Positions 9,060-18,084 of a stretch of DNA of 64,000 nucleotides are shown piece after piece; position 1 is the stretch's first letter, and each line of letters starts with the position of its first letter. The notes under the pieces were generated by a model. The model worked only from the letters and a program-made list of their open reading frames with translations, searched no databases and was not told the origin of the DNA. The stretch is from the NCBI GenBank assembly GCA_038900335.1, contig JBBMRB010000002.1, positions 248,001 to 312,000 on the forward strand, in the 5' to 3' direction. The position numbers and the translations under genes are program-made. Origin of the DNA: Rs1 sp038900335 (GTDB lineage: Bacteria > Pseudomonadota > Gammaproteobacteria > Pseudomonadales > Balneatricaceae).

Positions 9060-9938
9060 ATGAGCACATTAATGGATTTACTTAATACCGTCATTATTGA
9101 TATTAACGGACATCAATTTACCACTTTTGATATCCTAATCGTTCCTACATGGCTGTTGTTTAGCTTTACTGTCACTAAATTCTTCATCGGTAGTGTCGCC
9201 AGTAAGTTAAAAAACAAAAAAAAGGACCCCAATGTCATTCAAGTTATTGAGAGAGGTCTATTTATTGTCGCCACAGTGGTTATCTTTCTGACCACCTTAT
9301 CGCTGCTAAAAATACCCATTACCGCCTTTGCCTTTTTATCAGGTGCGATTGCGATTGGTTTTGGTTTTGGTGCACAAAATATTATTAACAACTTCATTAG
9401 TGGCTGGATACTCATCGGTGAAAAACCAATCCGTATTGGTGATTTTTTAGAAGTTGAAAACACCAAGGGGATAGTTGAAGAAATCAACACGCGATCCACC
9501 AGGATTCGCCGTGTTGATGGCGTTCATCTACTGGTCCCAAACAGCAAACTATTAGAAAACACTGTTATTAATTGGACCCTGCGCGATCATATGGTGCGAG
9601 GCGCTGTCAGTGTAGGCGTAGCCTATGGTAGCCCTTGTAAACAAGTATCAGAATTGATAATGCAGGCAACAAAAGATCAACCTGAAGTATTACAGGATCC
9701 TAAAACTGTTGTTTTCTTTCAAGAGTTTGGTGATAACGCGCTAATTTTTGAAGTCTACTTTTGGATAAACTCACAAGTCGAAGGCGGTTTGAGATCAGTG
9801 GCTAGTAATATCCGCTTTCGCTTAGATGAATTACTAGCACAAAACAATATCGTTATCGCCTACCCGCAACGCGATATCCATATTGATGGCAAATTAACAA
9901 TACAAAGGACCTCCCTTTCGGATGCAAACAATGCTTGA
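9060..9938 (+). CDS. MscS-family mechanosensitive channel
   Basis: Inner-membrane channel of 292 aa. Hydrophobic helices lie at about residues 23-45, 63-85 and 90-115. The third is the glycine/alanine-rich pore helix (SGAIAIGFGFGAQN), followed by the MscS beta-domain signature RIGDFLEVENTKGIVEEI and VPNS. It relieves osmotic pressure by ion and solute release. It overlaps the next channel gene by 17 bp and belongs to the rimK operon. Confidence 0.92.
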   Translation: MSTLMDLLNTVIIDINGHQFTTFDILIVPTWLLFSFTVTKFFIGSVASKLKNKKKDPNVIQVIERGLFIVATVVIFLTTLSLLKIPITAFAFLSGAIAIGFGFGAQNIINNFISGWILIGEKPIRIGDFLEVENTKGIVEEINTRSTRIRRVDGVHLLVPNSKLLENTVINWTLRDHMVRGAVSVGVAYGSPCKQVSELIMQATKDQPEVLQDPKTVVFFQEFGDNALIFEVYFWINSQVEGGLRSVASNIRFRLDELLAQNNIVIAYPQRDIHIDGKLTIQRTSLSDANNA

Positions 9939-10773
9939 ATTTTTACTTGATAAGAAAATACTGACCGTTGCACTTATTATCACCAGTATCGTGATAAAAA
10001 TGCTGCTGGTGCGCTACTTAAAAGACCGTCAATATAAAGAAAACAAAGATAATCGCGTCGTTATTAACACGGTACGCAATATCATTAACTTAATGGTAGT
10101 GGTGATTATCTTTGTAATGTGGGGTAAAGAATTACAACATTTTGCATTTTCTATCGCCGCGTTTGTGGTCGCTATTGTGTTAGCCACAAGAGAGCTTATC
10201 CAATGTGTGATCGGTTTTATCTACCTTTCTAGCACTAAGCCCTTTCGTATTGGTGATTGGATACAAACATCAAACTATACCGGTGAAGTCACCGCGACAG
10301 ATTGGATGAAAGTGACTCTTTTAGAGGTCGGTGCCGAGGATTATAGCTATACCGGTAAAACGGTATTCATTCCAAACTCACAGTTAATGACACAACCGAT
10401 TAAAAACCTAAATTTTATGCGACGCTATGTTAATCACTCTTTTCATATTGTTAAAAATGACAGTGGTTTTAACCCGTTTGTTATCGAACAAGAAATGCTA
10501 GAAAAAGCACGAAAATACTGCGAAGAGTTTAACGATGTCGCCGAGCGCTACAATGGTTTAATTGAAAACCGACTAGATGTGAAAATTTTCGGCCCTGATC
10601 CTGATATAGAATTCACCACCACTGATTTAGGTAGAACCAAAGCGACTATTTCTATTTTTTGCCCTACTGAGCAAGCAAAATCAATAGAAAAGAAACTGAT
10701 CAATGACTACTTTACATTATGGCAACTTAACAAAAAACAATGTACTGAATCTGAAGATATAAGCGAGTCATGA
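9922..10773 (+). CDS. second MscS-family channel
   Basis: Protein of 283 aa and a separate MscS-domain type. It has membrane helices at about 12-30, 50-70 and 75-100, then FRIGDWIQTSNYTGEV and the long cytoplasmic beta region with FIPNSQLM. It is distinct from the preceding channel, so this is not a recent tandem duplication. It overlaps that gene by 17 bp and ends 1 bp before mgtE, so all are co-translated. Confidence 0.88.
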   Translation: MQTMLEFLLDKKILTVALIITSIVIKMLLVRYLKDRQYKENKDNRVVINTVRNIINLMVVVIIFVMWGKELQHFAFSIAAFVVAIVLATRELIQCVIGFIYLSSTKPFRIGDWIQTSNYTGEVTATDWMKVTLLEVGAEDYSYTGKTVFIPNSQLMTQPIKNLNFMRRYVNHSFHIVKNDSGFNPFVIEQEMLEKARKYCEEFNDVAERYNGLIENRLDVKIFGPDPDIEFTTTDLGRTKATISIFCPTEQAKSIEKKLINDYFTLWQLNKKQCTESEDISES

Positions 10774-10774
10774 T

Positions 10775-12115
10775 ATGGCAGTTCAAGAACATAATGATTT
10801 AGATTTTTCACCGTTTTTCGCAGCGTATAGCGTATCACCTTTTGTGATGCCAGCATGCAGCGAAAATTATAGCGTGCAAACTTGGGCACTATTGCTCGAA
10901 TCATCAACCAATGAGCAACGACTTATTGTGTGGCCGCGCATAAAAGCCGATCTAAAAAGTAGTATTTTGGCACAAATGCACACCAGCTCAAGAGTCGAAC
11001 TGATCAATGTTCTCACTGACAAAAACCTTGAATTTGCCCTCAACACCGCCACCGGTGCTGAGGCAATTGAAATCATTAACTCGCTGCCTGAAAAAAAGGC
11101 ATCCTCTGTTATACGCAAGCTTTCATCTGCTATCGTACAAAGTGTTACTATTTCTCAAAGCTACGCTACGGATCAAATAGGGCGCTATGCAAATCCTGAT
11201 GTCTACACCATAAAACTAGATGATGACATGCAAGCTATTATCAGTGATATAACCGCGTCCGGATTACCACAATACACCGACTCACTGATTGTTATTGACG
11301 ACAAAGGCTTTTATCAAGGCCTGGTTGAAATTAACACCATTTTAACTGCGACAGCTAATGATTCAATAAGATCACTGATTGTTAATGAGCTTGCAATCCA
11401 AGGCACCACCTCATTACTTGAGGCATCTACGACAATAAAGACCAGCAAGCGCAGTATGCTACCTATCATCACGGATAATAACCTGCTACTTGGTCGTATC
11501 TCTATCAGCGATGCTCTCAATATTTTTCAAAGCCACTTTGAAGCGCAAATTGCACACCTTGGTAAAGTGAACGATGAGGATTTATTTGCACCGACTATCA
11601 TCAGTGCAAAGCGACGTGCTACTTGGTTAGGTATCAATTTAATCACGGCCTTTATGGCTTCAATTATTATCGGTGTGTTTGATAAAGTTGTATCTGAAGT
11701 CGTGGCCCTGGCAATACTAATGCCTATCGTCGCTAGCATGGGCGGCATTACAGGTAGCCAAACGCTCACCTTGGCAATTCGAGGCTTAGCAACTGGCACA
11801 CTAGTTCAAGGTAACTACAAGGCACTGAGGAACAAAGAGCTAAGGGTGTCTGTTATCAATGGTGTGCTATGGGCTATCGTCGTTGCCATCATTACCGGTT
11901 ATTGGTTTAACGATGCCTGGTTATCAGCTATTTTAGCCATGGCCTTAATCGTCAACATGTTTGTTGCCGCTCTGTTTGGCTTAATTATTCCGATGACCTT
12001 AAATAGACTAAAAATTGATCCAGCGCTGGCAGGCTCTGTGATATTAACAACTGTCACTGATGTGGTTGGTTTTTTTGTTTTCCTAGGCGCAGCTTCAATC
12101 GTCTTTTTAAATTAG
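10775..12115 (+). CDS. mgtE: MgtE-family Mg2+ transporter
   Basis: Mg2+ channel of 446 aa with the MgtE order: N-terminal superhelical domain (about 1-130), two CBS domains (about 140-265) and five membrane helices. The pore signature MPIVASMGGITGSQTLTLAIRGLA (given in part) and the last helices LAGSVILTTVTDVVGFF are clear. In the family the cytoplasmic domains sense Mg2+ and gate the pore. It is last in the rimK operon and starts 1 bp after the MscS stop. Confidence 0.93.
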   Translation: MAVQEHNDLDFSPFFAAYSVSPFVMPACSENYSVQTWALLLESSTNEQRLIVWPRIKADLKSSILAQMHTSSRVELINVLTDKNLEFALNTATGAEAIEIINSLPEKKASSVIRKLSSAIVQSVTISQSYATDQIGRYANPDVYTIKLDDDMQAIISDITASGLPQYTDSLIVIDDKGFYQGLVEINTILTATANDSIRSLIVNELAIQGTTSLLEASTTIKTSKRSMLPIITDNNLLLGRISISDALNIFQSHFEAQIAHLGKVNDEDLFAPTIISAKRRATWLGINLITAFMASIIIGVFDKVVSEVVALAILMPIVASMGGITGSQTLTLAIRGLATGTLVQGNYKALRNKELRVSVINGVLWAIVVAIITGYWFNDAWLSAILAMALIVNMFVAALFGLIIPMTLNRLKIDPALAGSVILTTVTDVVGFFVFLGAASIVFLN

Positions 12116-12138
12116 CTCATGAGATAAAAAATAGTACA

Positions 12139-12163
12139 ATATCAGCTGCAGCGCAGCTGATAT
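12139..12163. terminator. long hairpin after mgtE
   Basis: ATATCAGCTGC-AGC-GCAGCTGATAT is a perfect 11-bp stem with a 3-nt loop, followed by the palindrome ATAGCGCTAT. A strong U-tract is lacking. It probably ends or stabilises the rimK-mgtE message. Confidence 0.5.
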
Positions 12164-12214
12164 ATAGCGCTATATTTAACGCATCACAATAATATTTATT
12201 TTAGAAGGGTTTAC

Positions 12215-12544
12215 ATGGGCTACTGGTTTTTAGCGATCGCGATTAGCGCAGAAGTGATAGCGACATTGGCACTTAAGGCATCAGCTGGTTTTTCTCACCC
12301 CGTTGCCAGTACCATCTGTGTGATTGGCTATGCTGTGTCTTTTTATTTTCTAGCATTAGTACTTAAAAGCATCCCGATCGGTATCGCATATGCTATTTGG
12401 GCGGGTATGGGGATTGTTTTAATTACCACGATAAGCGCCATTATATATAAACAAATACCAGATATAGCAGCCATTATTGGCATGTTATTCATTTTAACAG
12501 GGGTCATTGTGATTAATGTTTTATCTAAAACCGTTAGTCATTAA
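12215..12544 (+). CDS. small multidrug resistance (SMR) efflux protein
   Basis: Protein of 109 aa with four membrane helices. It has the essential membrane glutamate at position 13 (ISAEVIATLALKAS) and the SMR signature IGIAYAIWAGMGIVLIT, the EmrE-type pattern. It exchanges protons for cationic compounds. It has its own ribosome-binding site (AGAAGGG) and is separated from mgtE by a hairpin, so it is probably its own unit. Confidence 0.92.
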   Translation: MGYWFLAIAISAEVIATLALKASAGFSHPVASTICVIGYAVSFYFLALVLKSIPIGIAYAIWAGMGIVLITTISAIIYKQIPDIAAIIGMLFILTGVIVINVLSKTVSH

Positions 12545-12601
12545 CAGCTGACAATACACTCTGTGTTTGTTAAGGGCGCACTTGATAACACGTTTAAAAC
12601 T

Positions 12602-12636
12602 CTAATAAAAAGCATGAGCAACCTATTAGATTGCTC
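12602..12636 (-). terminator. terminator of the chemoreceptor gene
   Basis: Stem GAGCAA / TTGCTC with a 9-nt loop, then ATGCTTTTTATT on the minus strand, 22 bp past the chemoreceptor stop codon. Confidence 0.6.
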
Positions 12637-12657
12637 AAAGCAGCTACTATTTATCTG

Positions 12658-14592
12658 TTATTTATCTGTAGTTTTGAACTGGCTTAAAATTGATGATAAA
12701 TCTTGTAGTTTTTCTTTAATTTCAGCAAAGCGCTCAACGTTATCGCTACTTGAAGACGTTGATTTTTTCGATATTTCAGCAATAGATAACATATGATGAT
12801 TAACATCCGCCGTTACCAGTGTTTGCTCATTAGTCGCCGTCGCTATTTGCAGGTTCATACCACTCATTGATAATACAGCCTGAGTAATTTGGTTAAACTC
12901 GTGCCCTGCCTGAGTAATTTTATCGGTGCTTAATTGCGTTGACTTGATGCTCTTATCAATAGCTTGTACTGCATTATTAGAGCCTTTCTCAAGACGGGCA
13001 ATGGTGGAAATAATCTCCTCTGTCGATTGCTGTGTACGCTGTGAAAGCGAGCGAACTTCATCGGCAACAACAGCAAAACCCCTTCCGTATTCACCAGCAC
13101 GTGCCGCCTCAATCGCAGCATTAAGAGCAAGCAAATTAATTTGCTCTGATATCCCTTGAATCACACCCACTACCTGAGAAATCGCACTCACATCCTTAGC
13201 TAGCTCAGTAATTGTGCCGCTGGTGTTTTCTATCGTTGCAGACATATCGGCAATCGTCGCTATCGCTTGCTTTATAACATCCGCACCGTGTTCAGCACCT
13301 TGGCTAACTTTTTCTGTTGATGTTGCAGCATCGCTTGCGTTGCCGGCGATCTCTGTTGAGGTCGCTTCCATTTCGGTAATAGCAACAGTCACTTGCTCTG
13401 TCATTACCTCTTGATCTTTGGCCCAGACCACCGTCTGTGACAACTTATGTGTCGCGTGATCAACTTTCTTATCTAGCTCATGGTTAATAACATTGGCTGA
13501 GCGCACAACGTGCTCGATTTTTTCAACAAAATTATTAAAGCCTTCAGCTAGCTGGCCGACTTCGTTATTTTCTTTATAGTCAATTCGCTGTCTTAAATCT
13601 TGATCACCTTGGCCGATATCAACCAATGCCTTTGCCACAATATTAATAGGCTTAAAGAAACTGCGGATGACAAGTGTCATAATCAGCAAAAACAGCACGG
13701 CAACAGCAATACTAATTAAGGTGCCATTTTTAAGCGCTTTATTGATACCACTGTAAAGATCATTTTCAGATATTTGCGCCACTAGTACCCAATCCACCAG
13801 CGCTAACTTAGTCGATGAGAAAATCATGTCCATATTACTAATGTTTGAATAAGCGGTATGGGATATATTATTACCGCTGATCAGGTCTTGCTCAACTTGT
13901 GATTCAAGTCCGTAAGACTTCGCAAAGCCCTTACCTAACAAGCTTTTATCGCTATGAACCTTTATCACACCTGAGCTATCAGCTAAAAACACCGTACCTG
14001 TATCGCCAATACGATATTCACCAATAATCCCAACAATTGCATCCAGGGCAATACCAATACCACCGACACCTAACAGCTTGCCGTTATCTTCAATACGATA
14101 ATTAACAAAAACAGAGACTGTACCACTAGTCTCATCGGTATCGATATTGAGCTCAAATTCTTTGCCACTTTTAATGAAGTTATAATACCAACTGTCTTTT
14201 TCGCTCGATGGGCTAATGGTTTTTAAAATACCTTTATCAAAATAAAAATTCTTTGTCTGCTCGGATACTAAAAACACAGCCAATGCGGAGTTAGAGCTTT
14301 TTACTTTTGCCAAGTAATCACTAAATGCATTAAGAGAGGTTGCACTTTCACCGTCATTTAACCAATCTTGTATATAGTTACTGTGAACTAAAGATTTAGA
14401 GACAATAACCGCCGGTAATATTTCACTGGTAATACCCCCGCTAATTTCACCTAGTGCCGCAGGTAGCTCAACAGCCTCAACACGCTCACTCGCCGTCTCA
14501 TGCATGTTATAAATATTAATCACAGTCGATACAGCAATTAACAATAGTAAGGCAATACTCACTATAATAATAATTCGCGTTTGTATTCTCAT
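12658..14592 (-). CDS. methyl-accepting chemotaxis protein, Cache-type sensor
   Basis: Chemoreceptor of 644 aa. A membrane helix at about 5-27 is followed by a periplasmic double-Cache-like sensor to about 285, with the typical end VFLADSSGVIKVHSDKSLLGKG. A second membrane helix lies at about 290-312, then a HAMP domain and the long coiled-coil signalling domain. The tip (EYGRGFAVVADEVRSLSQRT, about residue 500) binds CheA/CheW. The ligand is unknown; small amines, amino or organic acids are usual for dCache. It is monocistronic. Confidence 0.92.
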   Translation of the reverse strand: MRIQTRIIIIVSIALLLLIAVSTVINIYNMHETASERVEAVELPAALGEISGGITSEILPAVIVSKSLVHSNYIQDWLNDGESATSLNAFSDYLAKVKSSNSALAVFLVSEQTKNFYFDKGILKTISPSSEKDSWYYNFIKSGKEFELNIDTDETSGTVSVFVNYRIEDNGKLLGVGGIGIALDAIVGIIGEYRIGDTGTVFLADSSGVIKVHSDKSLLGKGFAKSYGLESQVEQDLISGNNISHTAYSNISNMDMIFSSTKLALVDWVLVAQISENDLYSGINKALKNGTLISIAVAVLFLLIMTLVIRSFFKPINIVAKALVDIGQGDQDLRQRIDYKENNEVGQLAEGFNNFVEKIEHVVRSANVINHELDKKVDHATHKLSQTVVWAKDQEVMTEQVTVAITEMEATSTEIAGNASDAATSTEKVSQGAEHGADVIKQAIATIADMSATIENTSGTITELAKDVSAISQVVGVIQGISEQINLLALNAAIEAARAGEYGRGFAVVADEVRSLSQRTQQSTEEIISTIARLEKGSNNAVQAIDKSIKSTQLSTDKITQAGHEFNQITQAVLSMSGMNLQIATATNEQTLVTADVNHHMLSIAEISKKSTSSSSDNVERFAEIKEKLQDLSSILSQFKTTDK

Positions 14593-15004
14593 ATCTATCA
14601 GTTATCTCTAATTAAGTTAAACCAATCGTAAAGTAAAAAACCTGCTATCAAAACTTATTATCTGCAACACAACATCAAGCTCTGTGCACTGCTTGTTACT
14701 TATCATTAGCACTGCGCGCAATAATTTATCTCTCAATGATAAATAACAACTACAATTAAAGGTTATCGGTACTCGTCATGATAGCTTTAATGAAACCCGC
14801 AATAAAAGTCATAAATTATTAATATCCATAGACTTATTGATCATTTTTTGACCGAAAAGCATTCTTGAATAGTACATGCTGACAGATTTAATCAGCGCCC
14901 TTGCAATGGGGCTGTTAACATCATGACAACTTGGCATTACATGCATTAGGGTTGATAATGGATTAAATATGCGTAATTTTAATAATCATACTGGAGAAAA
15001 TTCT
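14593..15004. other. intergenic, 412 bp
   Basis: Divergent spacer between the chemoreceptor and the VOC gene. It is AT-rich with no supported ORF or RNA. A ribosome-binding site GGAG (14993-14996) precedes the VOC start at 15005. No operator is recognised. Confidence 0.5.
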
Positions 15005-15382
15005 ATGAATAATCCTGTAGCTTGGTTCGAAATTTATGTGTCAGATATGAAAAGAGCCCAACAATTTTATGAGTCCGTTTTCAATGTGCAATTGAGCGAC
15101 CTAGGTGACCCCAGTGACTCAAGCACTGTTATGAAAGCATTTCCTGCTGATATGAGTAGATACGGTGCGACTGGCGCCTTAGTGCAAATGGCAGGTTTTG
15201 CGGTCGGCCAAAACAGTGTGCTGGTGTACTTTTCATGCGATAACTGTGCTTTAGAGGAGTCTAGAGTGATATCTTGCGGGGGAAAAATCGAGAAATCAAA
15301 ATATTCCATTGGTGAGTACGGGTTTATATCGGTGGTAGTCGATTGCGAGGGCAATATGTTTGGCCTGCATTCGTTAAAATAA
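15005..15382 (+). CDS. VOC (glyoxalase/bleomycin-resistance fold) family protein
   Basis: Protein of 125 aa built from two beta-alpha-beta-beta-beta units, beginning PVAWFEIYVSDMKRAQQFYESVF and ending FGLHS. It matches the short glyoxalase-like proteins annotated as VOC family. The start at 15005 has GGAG 8 bp upstream; an upstream in-frame ATG at 14969 lacks one. The usual metal-site Glu near the C-terminus is replaced in GNMFGLHS-like context, so the activity is uncertain. Confidence 0.82.
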   Translation: MNNPVAWFEIYVSDMKRAQQFYESVFNVQLSDLGDPSDSSTVMKAFPADMSRYGATGALVQMAGFAVGQNSVLVYFSCDNCALEESRVISCGGKIEKSKYSIGEYGFISVVVDCEGNMFGLHSLK

Positions 15383-15420
15383 TGCCTTAGATAATATAAA
15401 GAGCGCCAATATTATCGACT

Positions 15421-15472
15421 CATTGAAACCATTGAAACCAATGAAACCATTGAAACCAATGAAACCATTGAA
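15421..15472. repeat. 9-bp tandem repeat (minisatellite)
   Basis: Five exact-length units of CATTGAAAC or CAATGAAAC follow each other, with a partial sixth. From the second unit they alternate, giving an 18-bp higher period. It is located between the VOC stop and the GGDEF-EAL gene end. Such arrays change copy number by slippage. Every unit is in phase with 3, but there is no ORF here. Confidence 0.85.
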
Positions 15473-15629
15473 GATAAGCTTGGATGGTTTCTAATCATAT
15501 TATTACTATCTTTTAATAGTCCTTTATTCACTATCATCGCTAGTTGATAACTGACTCATTAATAGCTATCTAGTTTATAACCATCACATTTAGCGCCTCT
15601 TTAGAAACGGTACACGATCGACAGTTTAG

Positions 15630-18017
15630 CTAGATGTCAGACTCTATATGAGGGCAGCTGTGTTTGTTATCAAAAACTAACGAGGTGATAGGGACCGGCT
15701 TACCAACACCATAACCTTGTAGGTAGTTAATACCGATACTCTGACACGCTGTAATTATAGCATCGTTTTCTACATACTCTGCAATTGTTTTAATATTCAT
15801 AACCTTACCTACTTGATGAATGGCTTGAACCATCGCTTGATCGATAGGATCATCAACCATATCGCGCACGAAGGAGCCATCTATTTTAAGGTAATCCACA
15901 GGGAAGTTTTTTAAATAAGCAAATGATGAGAGGCCGCTACCAAAATCATCAAGGGCAAAACTACAGCCCAATTCTTTCAGGTTATTAATCAAAGATAGCG
16001 CTTGTGATATATTTGCAATGGCCGCTGTCTCTGTGATTTCAAAACACACTTGCTGCCCTTGTACTAGGCCATCATCAAATTGATCGGCGACAAATTGGGA
16101 AAATTCTATATCCCCTAAGCAGGAACCTGACAAGTTAATCGCCACTTTAGGCACATCATCACTATGTTGCTTTAACCACTGAAAAGTGTGGCTAATCACC
16201 CATCTATCGATCTTTGACATGATGCCATATCGCTCAGCAGGAGGGATAAACTCATTGGGATAAATAATCTTATTATCCACCACCATCCTAATTAAAATTT
16301 CATAATGGTTTATAACTAAAGATTGTCCACTGATAATGGGCTGTACATAGAGCTCAAATTGATTTTTATCTATCGCTTGTAAGATGCGGGTAACCCACTC
16401 TAACTCAGCATCTTTGACAACGCCGTCTTCTCGATTATAAAGGTGAATCCGGTTTCTGCCTCTCGCCTTCGCTTCATAGCATGCGGTATCAGCATGGTGG
16501 ATATAGTTTTTAACCGAATCTCGCTCGCGAATACAAACCGCACCAATAGAGGCACCGATTCGAAACGATGTATCGTTCCATATAAAGCGAAAATTCTCAG
16601 TAACCTTCCTTATTTTCTCAGCTATTTGTAAACCTTTCTCTGTAGAGCAATCATGTAATATCACACCGAATTCATCACCCCCTAATCGAGCTAACAAATC
16701 ATTTCTTCTAATCTGCAGCTCTAGTAAGGCGGTTAACTGTCGCAGTAACTCATCACCTGCTGCGTGCCCGCAACTATCATTGACGATTTTAAATTGATCT
16801 AAATCGATAAACAAAATAATGTGAGCAGCAACCTCACTAGCATCCTTAGGGATTGCATGACTTAGCTGTCTCTCAAACTCACGTCGATTAGGTAATCGCG
16901 TGAGCGGGTCGTGACTAGCATTCCACATCAGCTCTTGATTTAATTTTCTGGAACTGGTGACATCGTGAAAAACTAATATAGATCCTAAAATTTCACCATT
17001 AGCCCCAATAATAGGTGCCGCTGTGTATTTGATCGCTTTCTCACTACCATTAAGGTTTATTAATAACGACGGCTCGTTACTGTATTGAACAGTGCCTGAG
17101 ACAACCGCTTTTTGGACTAAATCAGCTATCGGTTCGCGCGTCTGTTCATGCACAACATTAAATACTTCTGCTACGTGCTGTCCAAGCGCTTTATTATTTT
17201 TCCATCCAATTAAAGACTGTGCTACAGGATTGACAAGTTCCACTTTACAATTGGCATCACAAACAATCACGCCATCAATAATTGAGTTTAAAGTGATATG
17301 CAGTTTTTCTTTCTCGTTAGCTAACTTTTGATATGAGTCACTGGTGTTTTCTTGTAATTGATTAAAAGCTAAGGCGAGTAAATCAAGCTCATCAGGCTTA
17401 GCTGCTGATTTTTGTGGGCGATTATAAACCAGTGGTATATTGGCAGTATAAGGCTTAAAGTTTTGAAAACTTTCCAGTAGCCGGTATAAGTGACGTGAGA
17501 CTAAAAAATGGAAGAATAAAATAATGAAAGCGGCCACTAAAAATGTTTTCAGGGCATTCGTCACTAAAATAATAAGTATTTTGTCGAACAATTGCTGATA
17601 GACTTCGTTTAAATCCGCTTGTACTAGCAAGGTACCGATGTTTTCTAGCTTACCTCTATATTCATATTCCAGTAAAAAACGCCGCTCTATAACACTACTT
17701 TGTTTAGCATTACCGGCTTGCCAGCGTAGCTGATCACTAATTAATATTGCTAAATACTCTATATTTTGTAGCTTCTCTAAACTATCTAGCTGTACTTGTA
17801 TTTGATCGTTATCGACAACCCAAACATTATTAATTATTGTTGGTAAACTACTGACTTCTATTTCATAAAAACTTTCATCTATCGAAGCTAGGGAATGCCG
17901 ATAGTCTAAATACAGCTGTATAGAGGTTGTTAGCAGCGTCAAAACCGTACTAAAAAGCACCACACCAATAATTAAGCGTTTTGCAATACGATTACTTTTT
18001 CTAATATATTGCCTCAT
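15630..18017 (-). CDS. membrane PAS-GGDEF-EAL protein for c-di-GMP turnover
   Basis: Protein of 795 aa. Membrane helices lie at about 13-35 and 146-172 around a periplasmic sensor, followed by a linker, PAS (about 235-350), GGDEF (about 360-530) and EAL (about 545-785). The synthase motif GGDEF is intact at 446-450 with an inhibitory RxxD at 437-440. The EAL motif reads EIL (573-575), yet the catalytic residues appear present: Glu573, Asn628, Glu660, Asp690-Asp691, Lys711, Glu747 and Gln767. Both activities are therefore possible. It lies just downstream of a periplasmic binding protein gene on the same strand, a likely ligand-sensing partner. Confidence 0.9.
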   Translation of the reverse strand: MRQYIRKSNRIAKRLIIGVVLFSTVLTLLTTSIQLYLDYRHSLASIDESFYEIEVSSLPTIINNVWVVDNDQIQVQLDSLEKLQNIEYLAILISDQLRWQAGNAKQSSVIERRFLLEYEYRGKLENIGTLLVQADLNEVYQQLFDKILIILVTNALKTFLVAAFIILFFHFLVSRHLYRLLESFQNFKPYTANIPLVYNRPQKSAAKPDELDLLALAFNQLQENTSDSYQKLANEKEKLHITLNSIIDGVIVCDANCKVELVNPVAQSLIGWKNNKALGQHVAEVFNVVHEQTREPIADLVQKAVVSGTVQYSNEPSLLINLNGSEKAIKYTAAPIIGANGEILGSILVFHDVTSSRKLNQELMWNASHDPLTRLPNRREFERQLSHAIPKDASEVAAHIILFIDLDQFKIVNDSCGHAAGDELLRQLTALLELQIRRNDLLARLGGDEFGVILHDCSTEKGLQIAEKIRKVTENFRFIWNDTSFRIGASIGAVCIRERDSVKNYIHHADTACYEAKARGRNRIHLYNREDGVVKDAELEWVTRILQAIDKNQFELYVQPIISGQSLVINHYEILIRMVVDNKIIYPNEFIPPAERYGIMSKIDRWVISHTFQWLKQHSDDVPKVAINLSGSCLGDIEFSQFVADQFDDGLVQGQQVCFEITETAAIANISQALSLINNLKELGCSFALDDFGSGLSSFAYLKNFPVDYLKIDGSFVRDMVDDPIDQAMVQAIHQVGKVMNIKTIAEYVENDAIITACQSIGINYLQGYGVGKPVPITSLVFDNKHSCPHIESDI

Positions 18018-18084
18018 AACACCTTTCTCTGAAACTGCCTGCCATGTTTATTAATCATATATAAAAACTTTAATAGTTACCTAT

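Noticed and set aside
15421..15472. CRISPR array
   Set aside because: Units are 9 bp and contiguous with no spacers, and there are no cas genes.
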